Numbered from the stretch's first letter, positions 27,901-35,085 are shown. The stretch is 64,000 bases of DNA from Hemicordylus capensis (GCF_027244095.1 NC_069657.1:146874857-146938856), one strand, 5' to 3'. Made by a program: numbers and translations. Notes: generated from the sequence alone by a model not told the origin.

Positions 27901-30900
27901 TGACAGGGCTTGTTACAACCAGGGCTGCCAAGAGAGGGCCCCGGTGGAAAAAAATTCTCGGGCCCTCTCCACAAGCCTCCCCACCCACCCACCGCTGCTG
28001 CCACTACAAGGCCAAACTGCTGGTCTTTAAAAAAAAAACTCTAGCTGCCATGTGCATGGCCGGGGGTGGGGTGGGGGGTGAGTTGAGCACCCCCTTGTGC
28101 TGGTGGGTGGAGCATGAGCGGCCACTGCCACTGAGCCTGACCATCTGGCCCAGCAGCCCTTGAGAACTGTTCTCAAGGGCTGCTGGGCTGGATGGCCAGG
28201 TTCAGCTGCCACTCCTGCTCTGCCTGCCACCAAAGGGGGTGGTGGTACTCAGCTCACACACACACCCGGGCTGTGCACATGGCAGCCAGAATTATTTTAA
28301 AGATTGGTGGTTTGGCCTCATGGCGGGGTGGGGTGGTGGCAGGAGGCAAGACAAAGGCAACATAGTCAGGCCCCTGGCCCCCCACCGACCTGCCGGACCA
28401 CAGTAATTTGTACTGGCGTCCCCGTCCCCCCCTTCAGCCCTGGTTACAACAGGTAGAGAAAAGATCAGTAAATCTAGCTATGCTAGTGTGCAATTACTTT
28501 GGTTATTCACAGATTTGTGTGGTGTTCCAAGAATTTACAGAGGTGTTCCAAACTAACTGGTCCTTCTCTGCTTTCAGGGTAATTCTGAGACAAGCATATC
28601 CACACCTGTTCCAACTAAACCTGTAAAGAGAAAAGCTTCTGAAGTGAGTGCTGGGCTGGTGCAGCGTGCAGCAACCATTGGCAGTTGTCCAGTGCTCTAT
28701 GGTCAGTCAGTCATTGGCCCAAGTGAGTATTGGCCTTCAGATTCTGTTTTTTCCTTGGTGGGATCCCTGGCAGAGAGAGTTTTGGAAATATCCACATCCT
28801 TTTGCTTGTTTTGCTTATGTACATACAGGTCCTCAAACCCCAGGGATGGGTTTGCAACAGAGTTACCTTGGAGTAACACAATCGGCACTTATGACCTATT
28901 CAGAGTGTAGTGTCCCTGTTGGACTTCCTGTCAGCACCACCCAGCCAATTCCTTCACGAGGAACCCCAGTGGCCACTAACACTGCAGAGCAGCTGCCGCC
29001 GCCGCCACCCCCACCCCCGCCACCGCCTCTATCGCCGCCTCCACAGGCTCCCAAAGCACTGCCTCCAGAGAAGTCAAAAAAGCTCAGGAGAGGTAGCAAG
29101 GTGAGTACAGGAGAACCTAGTTACTTACGGCGGTTCCATTCCTCACCTACCACTGCGAGTAATGAAACCGCAAGTAAAGTTGATTCCTCATGTTATGCAG
29201 AGCAAGGAGAACAGTTGTCACAAAGCTCTAGTGTCAGACATCAAAATACTGTGTTTAGCTAATACAGCACACTTTACAGTACAGAAGCTGGCATACTGGC
29301 CCAAGACCAAGAAGTTTGGGGCTTATACCTCCAGAGTGATTTGGACCTTAACACAAGGGAGTTGGCTGATACACTTTTTAGGTCCGTTTACCCCACATGT
29401 TTTTGAAATCCCATGTGCTCCTTGCCCTGAAGCTGCCAAGCTATTGACTCTACATCTACCATCACAAGGTACAACCAGTTCTAAATTTTTCAAGCTATTT
29501 TTTTCCCGTTGGGGGGCATTTCGCAGTCTGGGGGGCATAAGGAGACCCCCACGGAGCACACTACAGTGGGGAGGGGTTGCACTTTTTTGGGTGTGTTTAC
29601 AATTTGATTTGTGTGTTCTGAAATCTAACCCCTCTTTCCCCATAGGAATAATGCCTTGTTAATCCCTGCTAACTTGGCAAAGAGGCACTTTTTAAAGTGG
29701 TGGTTCTCTTTATTTAACAGGGGGAGAGTAACTGGCCCTATTCACCCCCAGCATAGTACCTCCAGTGACTGTTGCTGGTGTCTATCTGATGTTGCTTTTT
29801 AGATTGTGAGCCCTTTGGGGACAGGGAGCCATCTTATTTATTTATTATTTCTCGGTGTAAACTTCCCTGAGCCAATTTTGGAAGGGCGGTATAGAAATCA
29901 AATAAATAATAATAATAGTTATCCTTGGTCTTAAATAGGTGAACTTTATTTCCATTAGATCATCATGTTACTGGTGTTTCTTGAAAACTGTTCTTTGATC
30001 ATCTTTATATAATTTTTTCCCTTTCCCCTTGACATTATCTACCCCAATCTCTTGAAAGAAAGGAAGGGCAAGATACTATTTCCTTTCTTGCCCTGCCGCC
30101 CTCCTTCCTTTGAGAAAAATGCAGGCTTTCTACCCAAGTAGGCCCAGCAGACTTAAACTTAAAGTCCTTAATCCTGACAATAATGGGTTTCATAAAACTA
30201 GTTCAAATTCTCATAATAGCATTCTGAATATCTTCCTGTAGAGAAAAAAGACCAAGACGAAGATGCCATCTCTAGTGAAGAAGTGGCAGAGCATTCAACG
30301 GGAACTGGATGAGGAGGAAAACTCCAGCTCCAGTGATGACGATCGGGAGGTGATGTCACAGAAGCGAATTGAAGAATGGAAGCAGCACCAGTTAATCAGG
30401 TATGAAGGAAACTGCAGGATATGGCCAAGTAGCCCTTCCTCTCTCAGATATCTTGTTTTAGGTAAATGTTCCCACTTTTCTGGGCAGTGTCAACCCATCA
30501 GCACATGTGGTACTAATTATTGCCCAAGTGAGGTGATGATTGTAGGCTTGTACCTTGTACTGCTAGCAAGATATTTCTCTCTCTCTCTGTATCCGTTCAG
30601 TTGTGTCCGACTCTAGGTCACTCTATGGATCAATGCACTCCATGCCATGCTATCTAGTAGAGCTTCCTTTAATTCCGCCATGGTAATTCCAGTGTCATTT
30701 TTTATCATATCCAGCCACCGAGTACAAGGCCGTCTCCGTCTCCCGCTGATCATTCTCAGCATAATTGTCTTTTCGAGTGAATCAGCTCGCATGACATGAC
30801 CCAAAATATGTTAGTCTTTGTTTAGTAATCTTAGCTTCTAGCAAGATATTTAGGTCCATGTAATTGCAGCTGCCCATGATAACTAGAGAAGCCCATTGTG

Positions 30901-32736
30901 GCTGTTGTTAAATAAGGCAGAATTGAAAGTGTGGGGCAAACCTTGACAGTTCTTATACAAATCTATACCCTATACATATATACCATGTTTTTGTGACTAA
31001 CCAGCTGCTTCCTGTGTGCAGAACAGAATATTCAGATTGGGCTTGACCATAAAGGACCTCCCTGACCCTGGTCATGTCAACAGATTGAAAAAGGGGGATG
31101 GGATTGTGCTGTTTTATATGTCCTTCACGTTTGTTTACAAGTGTTTATATGTAGTTTACATGTTAATGTTATGGAACAGTGTAAAGTGTTAATGAAATAC
31201 AATAAGTATGTGCAGGAAGTAAAGGGTGAAGGCGTTAGAGTGACAGGGAGAGGCTGCAGCAATGGGACCCCTGCAGGCACCCTGCAAGTAAGTTGAGAAA
31301 CCCTGTTTAGAATGTTAAGAAAAAACTGGCACAGAAAAGCAGTCTTTAGTTAATAGTTGATTGTCAGTTATGAAAGGGCAAGTCAAGGCTTGGAGAATAA
31401 AATAAGAGTGGGCAAGAAAGGGACTTCTCTAAAGAAGGGTGAAGTGTGGATTTTAGGTAGAGGCAGAGGAAAAATCTGCACCCTAAAGGAAAACCCAATT
31501 TCTATTCAGGGAAAGACCTGGGAGTCTTTGGCTGGGAGGCAGGTCTGAAACTATACAAAGTAACCAAGCAAGGCATCCTAACTCTAAAAAGAGTAAAGTC
31601 ACATAGAAGGAATCTTAACTGTAGAACATCTAAAAAACATCAAAACTGTTATCATAGTTAAATTTATTTGAAACCTGAAACCATTATGCTGATAAGAGTT
31701 TGCATTTTAATACCTGAAACCATTACATTTTAAGAACTTGTTTAACATCAACCGAGTAGTTTAGGTGCAATAAAACCAGTTATTTTAATGTTACCAAGGT
31801 GAGAGAACATTTCCTTTCCTCTCCCAAGTTCACTAGAAGTGTTGCACCACACTACAGGATATGCTGTTTTATACTGGAGAAATTTTAACAAAGGACAAGC
31901 TTTGTCACAAGTCCTTTATAAACTGTGACATTGATCTCAAATCTGTCAAAAAGAGTCTGAGTGGTGGTAGCAGATTTACCTGGAAGAAGAGCAACCATCA
32001 CAGGAATCATGCAATAAAGATCATGCATTACAGATAAACATGATCTAGCCTAATTTATATTTACCTTTTCAAGAAAACTGTGTGTCCAGACCATAATTTC
32101 ATAATTTCCCCCTTTAATATGCTATGTCCTCAAGTGTACACTATAATATTGAGTTAGTAATCCTATATAGCATATACAAGGCAATGGGTTTCTTGGGGAT
32201 GTTCCCTGGGGATGCAGCTCTCTCATCACAGATTGGTATGGCTCTGGATAAAAATGTTTGTGGTAGGGAGGAGAGCTGGTCTTGTGGTAGCAAGCATGAC
32301 TTGTTCCCTTAGCTAAGCAGGGTCCGCCCTAGTTGTGTATGAATGGGAGACTACATGTGTGAGCACTGTAAGATATTCCAATTAGGGGATGGAGCTGCTT
32401 TGGGAAGAGTATCTAGGTTCCAAGTTCCCTCCCTGGCATCTCCAAGATAGGGCTGAGAGAGATTTCTGCCTGCAACCTTGGAGAAGCCGCTGCCAGTTTG
32501 TGCAGGCGATACTGAGCTAGATGGACCTATGGTCTGACTCAGTATGTGGCAGCTTCCTATGTTTCTTCTCTACCTATGATGACTTTGTCCTCCTTTGTCA
32601 GTTGTCTAGTCTAGTGGTTTTCCTGTGTGTTTTTTCTCTTTACAGTGGCATGGCAGAGAGAAATGCAAATTTTGAGGTTTTGCCTGAGGACTGGAGATCT
32701 CGGCTCAAGAGAAGGAAAGCCACTTCAAACACATGA
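3792..32736 (+). CDS. FNBP4: Formin-binding protein 4, complete gene (17 coding exons)
   Basis: FNBP4 is a nuclear protein with two WW domains that bind proline-rich formins and splicing factors; it is associated with the spliceosome. Coding exons: 3792-3915, 7683-7775, 9092-9228, 9495-9678, 9959-10106, 10181-10301, 13347-13688, 16093-16291, 16650-16774, 17884-17988, 18532-18665, 19637-19812, 20286-20593, 28578-28722, 28829-29100, 30242-30399, 32646-32736. Every intron is GT-AG and phases agree across all joins. The sum is 2862 nt, giving 953 residues; human FNBP4 is about 1017. The protein starts MGKKSRAVPAGRRPILQLSP and ends RLKRRKATSNT, both nearly as in mammals. WW1 spans about residues 185-214 (W187/W210) and WW2 about 563-592 (W565/W588). 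Polyproline tracts lie in exons 13 and 15. The N-terminal Ala/Pro-rich part is shorter than in mammals. The gene looks intact and functional. Confidence 0.97.
3995..4892. other. FNBP4 intron 1, 5' part, nothing recognised
   Basis: The CpG-rich tail of the promoter island fades by about 4250; after it there is unique-looking DNA with no exon or repeat that I can support. Confidence 0.5.
4893..5045. mobile_element. hAT-type MITE
   Basis: Ends CAGGGCTCACGAAAT and, inverted, CAGGCATCAAGAAAT: imperfect terminal inverted repeats with about 12 of 15 matches. They are flanked by AGCATTAG and AGCATTAT, an 8-bp duplication with one mismatch. It is non-coding, 153 bp, and lies in FNBP4 intron 1. Confidence 0.6.
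5046..7682. other. FNBP4 intron 1, 3' part
   Basis: About 2.6 kb of AT-rich intron with no gene. A stretch near 5480-5535 ending AGAAATAAAGACT resembles a worn LINE/SINE tail but cannot be assigned. Nothing else recognised. Confidence 0.5.
7683..7775 (+). CDS. FNBP4: FNBP4 exon 2 (residues 42-72)
   Basis: A TTTTTCAG acceptor and GTACAA donor bound a phase 1-to-1 exon encoding an acidic then proline-containing linker, DEFEVTEEAPRTAPNPPQ onward. It is weakly conserved with mammals, but phase and position agree. Confidence 0.88.
7776..8400. other. FNBP4 intron 2, nothing recognised
   Basis: AT-rich intron DNA. Short open frames have no similarity to known domains. Confidence 0.5.
8401..8665 (+). 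mobile_element. L2-tailed SINE-like repeat
   Basis: Matches 29645-29920 over its whole length: CTGCTAACTGGGCAAAGAGG, CAGTACCTCCAGTGACTG, GAGCCCTTTGGGGACAGG and a GTAAACCGC...AGTATATAA tail. The tail resembles the 3' end of the L2 copy at 10985-12825, so L2 is the probable source of mobilisation. It has no coding capacity. Confidence 0.7.
8666..9091. other. FNBP4 intron 2, 3' end, nothing recognised
   Basis: Unique-looking intron sequence leading to the exon 3 acceptor. Confidence 0.5.
9092..9228 (+). CDS. FNBP4: FNBP4 exon 3 (residues 73-118)
   Basis: Encodes GGLCLLGAYADSDEEDSEVS and ends NSTDIDSTLANFLA, both highly conserved in vertebrate FNBP4. It enters in phase 1 and exits in phase 0 at GCG|GTTAGT. 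Confidence 0.96.
9495..9678 (+). CDS. FNBP4: FNBP4 exon 4 (residues 119-179)
   Basis: Encodes EIDAITAPSQPAE, a proline-rich linker PPPTPPRPEPKE, and WQYDTQCSLAG just ahead of WW1. The donor is GTGAGC, phase 1. Confidence 0.96.
9959..10106 (+). CDS. FNBP4: FNBP4 exon 5, WW domain 1 (residues 180-228)
   Basis: Carries the first WW domain almost whole: W187, the GCYYYWN turn at 196-202, and W210 followed by ELP. The two tryptophans are 23 residues apart, as in WW2. The acceptor is CCTACAG and the donor GTAAGA. Confidence 0.97.
10181..10301 (+). CDS. FNBP4: FNBP4 exon 6 (residues 229-269)
   Basis: Encodes a variable Ser/Ala-rich linker ending in LLKRELKK, matching the mammalian AKREVKK. The next exon continues EVNEGIQAL in both. 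The donor GTTAAT is weaker than the others. Confidence 0.9.
10302..10984. other. FNBP4 intron 6, 5' part, nothing recognised
   Basis: AT-rich intron DNA with no repeat boundary that I can support. Confidence 0.5.
10985..12825 (+). mobile_element. L2-type LINE, 5'-truncated, split by a hAT element
   Basis: Coding traces run in order. An RT N-terminal part is read near 10990-11110, then the RT core GVPQGSILSPMLFNIYMKPL at 11308-11367. A hAT insertion (11382-11834) follows, then YHYADDT near 11860, WMKDNKLKLNPNKMEVL near 11955, and the C-terminal region WLPMCFRVKYRVLVIT at 12390-12440. The 3' end is AT-rich with an ACCGCC...AGTATAGAAAT tail and ATAATAA. Several frameshifts and an internal deletion near 11105-11125 break the frame. 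It lies in FNBP4 intron 6, sense. Confidence 0.88.
11382..11834. mobile_element. hAT foldback element
   Basis: The exact 8-bp duplication ATCAGGAG flanks it (11374-11381 and 11835-11842), and removing the element restores the L2 reading ATCATCAGGAGGTTTGG. Ends are TAGTGATATGCAC and, inverted, TAGGGATAGGCAC. Inside are long inverted arms, roughly 11425-11560 against 11580-11735. They carry CTTTAAGGGCAGGGGAGGG and its complement, so the element can fold into one long hairpin. It is non-coding. It shares ends and the CCTTTAAGGGCGGGAGGG motif with the element at 47924-49062. Confidence 0.9.
12826..13346. other. FNBP4 intron 6, 3' end, nothing recognised
   Basis: Intron sequence between the L2 tail and exon 7, with no gene or repeat call. 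Confidence 0.5.
13347..13688 (+). CDS. FNBP4: FNBP4 exon 7 (residues 270-383)
   Basis: The 114-codon exon encodes EVNEGIQALSSNEEEKKGVA, ERWRRKVICKEE, EDPSQEDLCSVVQSGES and an acidic run ending LELEMVLERKK. All these blocks are conserved in mammals. Phase 0 at both ends. Confidence 0.97.
13689..14670. other. FNBP4 intron 7, 5' part, nothing recognised
   Basis: No exon or repeat could be supported. A short A-rich/CA-rich run lies near 14250-14280. Confidence 0.5.
14671..14810. mobile_element. hAT-type MITE with palindromic body
   Basis: Ends CAGGGCTGCTCAATTT and, inverted, CAGGCCTGCTCAACTT. The flanks GTCTTGGT and GTCTAGGG match at six of eight positions. The body includes CTACAGCTCTCATAATCCC and, inverted, CTACAACTCCCATAATTCCC, so it folds back on itself. 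140 bp, non-coding, in FNBP4 intron 7. Confidence 0.75.
14811..15718. other. FNBP4 intron 7, middle, nothing recognised
   Basis: A 115-codon open frame at 15139-15486 has no recognisable domain and is most likely chance. No repeat boundary seen. Confidence 0.45.
15719..15982. mobile_element. hAT-like foldback MITE
   Basis: Ends CAGGGCTTGACAA and, inverted, CAGGCCTTGAGTGA. The centre is an inverted repeat: GATGTGACCAGGAGGAGGAG near 15795 against its complement near 15855-15880, with a short loop. Flanks ATTCTACT and TTCTAGCT are only roughly alike, so the target duplication is unproven. Confidence 0.55.
16093..16291 (+). CDS. FNBP4: FNBP4 exon 8 (residues 384-449)
   Basis: Encodes AELRALEEGDGSISGSSP, then KQGKWKLFGVASPESTS; mammals have KRGKWKMFVRATSPESTS. 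It is serine-rich and likely phosphorylated in SP contexts, by analogy. Confidence 0.95.
16650..16774 (+). CDS. FNBP4: FNBP4 exon 9 (residues 450-491)
   Basis: An acidic linker ending SKVEDEEQDLK, matching PKVEEEQDLK of mammals. Phases 1 to 0. The donor is GTGTGT. Confidence 0.93.
16775..17883. other. FNBP4 intron 9, nothing recognised
   Basis: About 1.1 kb of intron with no exon or repeat identified. Confidence 0.5.
17884..17988 (+). CDS. FNBP4: FNBP4 exon 10 (residues 492-526)
   Basis: Encodes FQIGELANMLISKLEFLG followed by SRQSISNFHMLLLQTE, one of the most conserved blocks of the protein, predicted helical. Phase 0 at both ends. Confidence 0.97.
17989..18531. other. FNBP4 intron 10, nothing recognised
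   Basis: Intron DNA. An internal near-duplication (GCATGAGGCCTAT near 18267 and AAGCATGAGGCCTAT near 18470) is visible but short. Confidence 0.5.
18532..18665 (+). CDS. FNBP4: FNBP4 exon 11, start of WW domain 2 (residues 527-570)
   Basis: Encodes TRIADWREGALQGNYLKRKL, AAEQLKQYEINA and the start of WW2, KGWSCHWD with W565. The intron splits the domain in phase 2, as in other vertebrates. Confidence 0.97.
18666..19636. other. FNBP4 intron 11, splits WW2
   Basis: No gene or repeat was recognised. It interrupts WW domain 2, a position shared with other vertebrates. Confidence 0.5.
19637..19812 (+). CDS. FNBP4: FNBP4 exon 12, rest of WW domain 2 (residues 571-629)
   Basis: Completes WW2 with RRYFYVNEQTGESQWEFPDG (W588), then a glutamate-rich run and a variable linker. 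Donor GTACTG, phase 1. Confidence 0.97.
19813..20285. other. FNBP4 intron 12, nothing recognised
   Basis: Short AT-rich intron with no repeat identified. Confidence 0.5.
20286..20593 (+). CDS. FNBP4: FNBP4 exon 13, first polyproline region (residues 630-732)
   Basis: Encodes GSLCKEPLSGN, VPVLQPPLPLEMPPPPPPPP, then a second proline run and DGEIEEVEMEDEGDEEPPAP. The polyproline stretch is a likely SH3/WW/profilin ligand. The intron that follows has grown to 8 kb by transposon insertion. Confidence 0.97.
20594..20902. other. FNBP4 intron 13, 5' end
   Basis: Unique-looking intron DNA between exon 13 and the Sauria SINE. Confidence 0.5.
20903..21125 (+). mobile_element. Sauria SINE (well preserved)
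   Basis: Typical copy: GTGGTGTAGTGGTTAGAGTG (A box), GAGTTCAAATCCCCATTCAG (B box), GGCCAGTCACTTCTCTCTC, TTCACAGGGTTGTT, CACCGCTCTGGGCTCC, and the BovB-like tail GGAAGAGCGGGATATAAATG ending in (TAAT). A squamate-specific, BovB-dependent, tRNA-derived SINE. Better preserved than the copy at 1842-2045. Confidence 0.95.
21175..27516 (+). mobile_element. DIRS-type tyrosine-recombinase retrotransposon, broken, with both ends
   Basis: Fossil DIRS element of about 6.3 kb in FNBP4 intron 13. Parts in order: inverted terminal repeat (about 21175-21330); a gag-like region with an N-terminal CxxC zinc-knuckle-like segment (about 21620-24120); reverse transcriptase with LDLKDAYFH (about 24250-25150); RNase H with MDNTTAIAYINKQGG (about 25310-25660); a following DIRS domain; tyrosine recombinase with LRAHSTRAYAAS (about 26270-27110); internal complementary region (about 27140-27235); right inverted repeat (about 27330-27516). 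The coding part carries several breaks. The ends are very alike, so it is fairly young. The internal complementary region contains the complements of both outer ends side by side, which fits the circular intermediate known for DIRS. Confidence 0.9.
27140..27240. repeat. DIRS internal complementary region
   Basis: Contains CCAGGACCACTATCCAGAT followed directly by AAACAGGTTGCTTACCTG. These are the complements of the element's left end and right end, in one block, and they define both outer borders. This arrangement is characteristic of DIRS elements. Confidence 0.85.
27920..28442. mobile_element. Non-autonomous hAT element
   Basis: The exact 8-bp duplication GTTACAAC flanks it (27912-27919 and 28443-28450). 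Ends are CAGGGCTG and, inverted, CAGGGCTG. A strong inner palindrome, CCAGCAGCCCTTGAGAAC against GTTCTCAAGGGCTGCTGG, lies near 28150-28190. It is GC-rich and non-coding. It ends 136 bp before the FNBP4 exon 14 acceptor. Confidence 0.9.
28578..28722 (+). CDS. FNBP4: FNBP4 exon 14 (residues 733-780)
   Basis: Encodes a basic KPVKRKASEVS motif (possible nuclear-localisation signal) and VQRAATIGSCPVLYGQS, matching RKATEISTAVVQRSATIGSS of mammals. It begins 136 bp after the end of a hAT insertion. Confidence 0.93.
28829..29100 (+). CDS. FNBP4: FNBP4 exon 15, second polyproline region (residues 781-871)
   Basis: Encodes MGLQQSYLGVTQSALMTYSE and CSVPVGLPVS, then a long proline tract and PEKSKKLRRGSK. 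Intron 14 is only 106 bp. Phase 0 exit at AAG|GTGAGT. Confidence 0.95.
29101..29644. other. FNBP4 intron 15, 5' part, nothing recognised
   Basis: The frame stays open for some distance past the exon 15 donor, but the sequence is not FNBP4-like. No repeat assigned. Confidence 0.45.
29645..29920 (+). mobile_element. L2-tailed SINE-like repeat
   Basis: Better copy of the family at 8401-8665: CTGCTAACTTGGCAAAGAGG, CATAGTACCTCCAGTGACTG, GATTGTGAGCCCTTTGGGGA, then GGAAGGGCGGTATAGAAATC and (AAT)n. The tail matches the L2 3' end at about 12770-12825. It lies in FNBP4 intron 15. Confidence 0.75.
29921..30241. other. FNBP4 intron 15, 3' end, nothing recognised
   Basis: AT-rich intron DNA leading to the exon 16 acceptor. 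Confidence 0.5.
30242..30399 (+). CDS. FNBP4: FNBP4 exon 16 (residues 872-923)
   Basis: Encodes KMPSLVKKWQSIQRELDEEE, an acidic-serine stretch and RIEEWKQHQLI. Nearly identical to mammals. Donor GTATGA, phase 2. Confidence 0.97.
30568..30835 (-). mobile_element. BovB (RTE) LINE C-terminal fragment
   Basis: On the - strand 30613-30804 encodes MGHVMRADSLEKTIMLRMIS, RRRRPCTRWLDMIKNDTGIT and LDSMAWSALIHRVT. This is the C-terminal end of BovB ORF2 (ruminant BovB has GHVMR..SLEKTIMLGK). It lies antisense in FNBP4 intron 16. Confidence 0.9.
30836..32264. other. FNBP4 intron 16, middle, nothing recognised
   Basis: About 1.4 kb of AT-rich DNA with no supportable gene or repeat call. Confidence 0.45.
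32265..32575 (+). mobile_element. 5S rRNA-derived SINE (SINE3-like)
   Basis: The 5' part holds TTAGCTAAGCAGGGTCCGCC and GAATGGGAGACTACATG, which resemble the 5S rRNA internal promoter (AGCTAAGCAGGGTCGGGCC and ATGGGAGACC). The body contains CTCCCTGGCATCTCCAAGAT and CTTGGAGAAGCCGCTGCCAG. The tail is GTCTGACTCAGTATGTGGCA then CTTCCTATGTT, which recalls a CR1-type 3' end. It ends about 70 bp before the last FNBP4 exon. Confidence 0.8.
32646..32736 (+). CDS. FNBP4: FNBP4 exon 17 with stop (residues 924-953)
   Basis: Encodes GMAERNANFEVLPEDWRSRL and KRRKATSNT, then TGA at 32734-32736. It matches the mammalian C terminus closely. Confidence 0.97.
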
Positions 32737-34060
32737 GTCTTTTTTTTTTTTTTAAACCACACATGTACAGATTAGAACCTTTTACTGTTGGATAAACTGT
32801 AACTTTTTGAGGACACACGCTTCAGTTGAATGACCTGACAGAGAAACTGCATGGAGCTGGAAATCCTGTTGGACGTGTATTTGGCAAAAAGGCCCGATAA
32901 ATAATGGCTAGGCTTGACCACTCCTGTCTTAAGCAGCTCCAAATCCCAGTTCAAAGCTTGGAATACCATTCTGTCTAGTTCTCTGGTAGAGCTGGTACCA
33001 AGAACTGATTGATGCACTCTAAAGTTGGAAATGGATTCAGCCATTGTCAAACCCCTTTGCTAAGCTCAAAGGTGTTTTCATTTATCTCAAATATTTCTGC
33101 AAGATATTCAGTTGTAATTGCCATTTGCAACATTTGCAGGTTGGTTACAGAGTAGGCAAACTAAGAATGCATATTCTTCTCACAGCAGACGTAGTTACAG
33201 GATTTGAATCCCTTGTTTCATTCCTGATCTTTGCCCACATCTTGGTTTGAGGCAATATTGTTCTTCATTACTCCTCATTTGACTCAGTTATCTCTTGTTT
33301 GTGTTATATAACCTGCATCAATCCTGCTACTTTTCCTGGCTGTCTTAATTTGTAATGTTACCCATAGGGTAATCTTCTTGTACTTCTGGTGCTGTAACAT
33401 GCTAACTGGTCTAGCTGCGGGGAGGTGGGACAAAATGCAGCACATAGCCTGGCAGCTAAAGAGGGAGCAGACGCTTTAGGCCCTTGCTCGCAGAGGCAGG
33501 GGGCTGCCTGCTGACTAAATGCAGTACAGGCCTGAGGCTGTTACTGGCTGGTAGTACCCATGGTAGGCAGGGGTCAGCAGCCCCTACCTGCTTTGGGCCC
33601 TAATGGCTACTTAATAGCCATGCACCTGTATGGTCCTGAGCCAGCCACATTGCGGCACCCACTGCTAAAAGTGTGCGGAGAGTCCTCCGTTTGACATTCA
33701 ACATGTGGTGGCAGAGTACTGTGTACTGTCCCATATCACTGGCTGCTGCTGGGTCGAAGTCACTGCTGTTAAGTGAAGGGAAAACCAACATTTTTCTCTC
33801 TTGCCCAATTCTAAGCCTCTCTTGCCAAGTTCCAGCAAAGTAGGATCTTTGCCTACATTTAAAGCCAGGCTGCATATTTATCCAACCTGTAAATGTCTGA
33901 ATTCTTTTCCTTGTTTGCTTTTTAAACTGAATCAGGTGTAATGATTTTCTGTAAACTGAAAGAAAGGCAGTTTATGGTTGAATGCTGTTTGTATTCTCCA
34001 GTTTCTGGCTTTGTAAATTTGTACATATACATTAATAAAATCCCTTTTTATACTTCTGAA
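32737..34060 (+). other. FNBP4: FNBP4 3' UTR
   Basis: Runs from the stop codon to shortly after the AATAAA at 34034, with no further open frame of note. About 1.3 kb, AT-rich at both ends, with a GC-richer middle (33410-33680) that may be a repeat but is not assigned. Confidence 0.7.
34034..34039 (+). terminator. FNBP4: FNBP4 poly(A) signal AATAAA
   Basis: A canonical hexamer in ACATTAATAAAATCCC, followed by a T-rich stretch and TTCTTTCTCTTGTCTG about 25-40 bp downstream, consistent with a cleavage site near 34055-34060. Confidence 0.75.
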
Positions 34061-34389
34061 CCCTTCTTTCTCTTGTCTGAACCTATTGGCAGTGCTGCTG
34101 GTACAGTTAAATGACAAAGTTAGAAATACTTTGCTCTGCAGAGTGTGTTTCGAGCAGTGTTCTGTTCCCTCTAAAAAAAATTCATCAGTGAGCGGAATGA
34201 GTTTTGTTCTGGGCAGCAGTATCAAGGCAGTGTGTGCACATGTGCATTATTATGTGCCACTATAGATACAACACACACATCATAAATATGGAAGGAAAGA
34301 AGTGTATTTTACAACTCTGTTTATAAAATTGAATTTTATTATGTAAAAACAAGGCAGAAGCAAAGCAGAAAGATTGCATATATGAAGAC

Positions 34390-34660
34390 CATTAATCTAA
34401 AAACAAGGTAATTGTAAAACACAAGGGGCTGAGGTTGGGGAGGCCCTAGAGCTCAGTGCTAAAGCTTTGAAGGTCACGATTAGACCTTGGTCCATCAGTT
34501 GGATCAAGAAGGTGACATTGGGTGGCAAGAAGGCGAACTTCAGGTTTGGGTGTATGAATTGCAGGGCCTCAGGATGGTCAGGGGCGTTATTGAGCAGCAG
34601 GAGGACTCTGAAGGCCAGGTTCTTGGAGACCAGATCCTTGATGTGATCCCAGTGTATTCA
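34390..34660 (-). mobile_element. Tigger/pogo DNA transposon fragment
   Basis: The - strand encodes FRVLLLLNNAPDHPEALQFI, then FLPPNVTFLIQLMDQGLIV and TFKAL. This is the DDE-domain core of Tigger transposases (usually LLLLDNAPGHP...FLPPNTTSLLQPMDQGVI). The catalytic Asp of DNAPGH is Asn here and the frame is partial, so it is inactive. Terminal repeats were not found. Confidence 0.85.
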
Positions 34661-35085
34661 CACCACTGAGATACACGACTTGTCAAGATTCTAAAGCTTT
34701 GCGCAGCACTTCCGTCTCCTCCCACGGTGCGCATGCATCCATCAGAAAGGTGGGTGGAGCGCTGCTCTCCTCAGTTCCTTTCCGACTGCCAACCAGTACG
34801 GACGCCTCAGAAGGTTCTTCTGCTTCAGCTTGGGTTCGCTGCTTCAGCCATCCGCATAAGTGAGAGAAAGTTATTTGACTGTTTCTGGTGAGAGAATATT
34901 ATTTCCTCCTTTCTTTATGGAACAGTTTTGATGACAGAAAGGAAGAAAAATACATTTAAGAGGGGTGGAAAATGTAACGCCGTTTCCCCCTCTTCAAATC
35001 ATCGTTCCTTGTGTGTTCTCTGCCTAAGAGGAGAACATAATACAGAGAATTGTAAAATCTGACAGGAGTTTTTTAAGCGAACTTG

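Noticed and set aside
32265-32575. A 5S rRNA gene
   Set aside because: Only part of the 5S internal region is recognisable and it is fused to an unrelated SINE body and tail.
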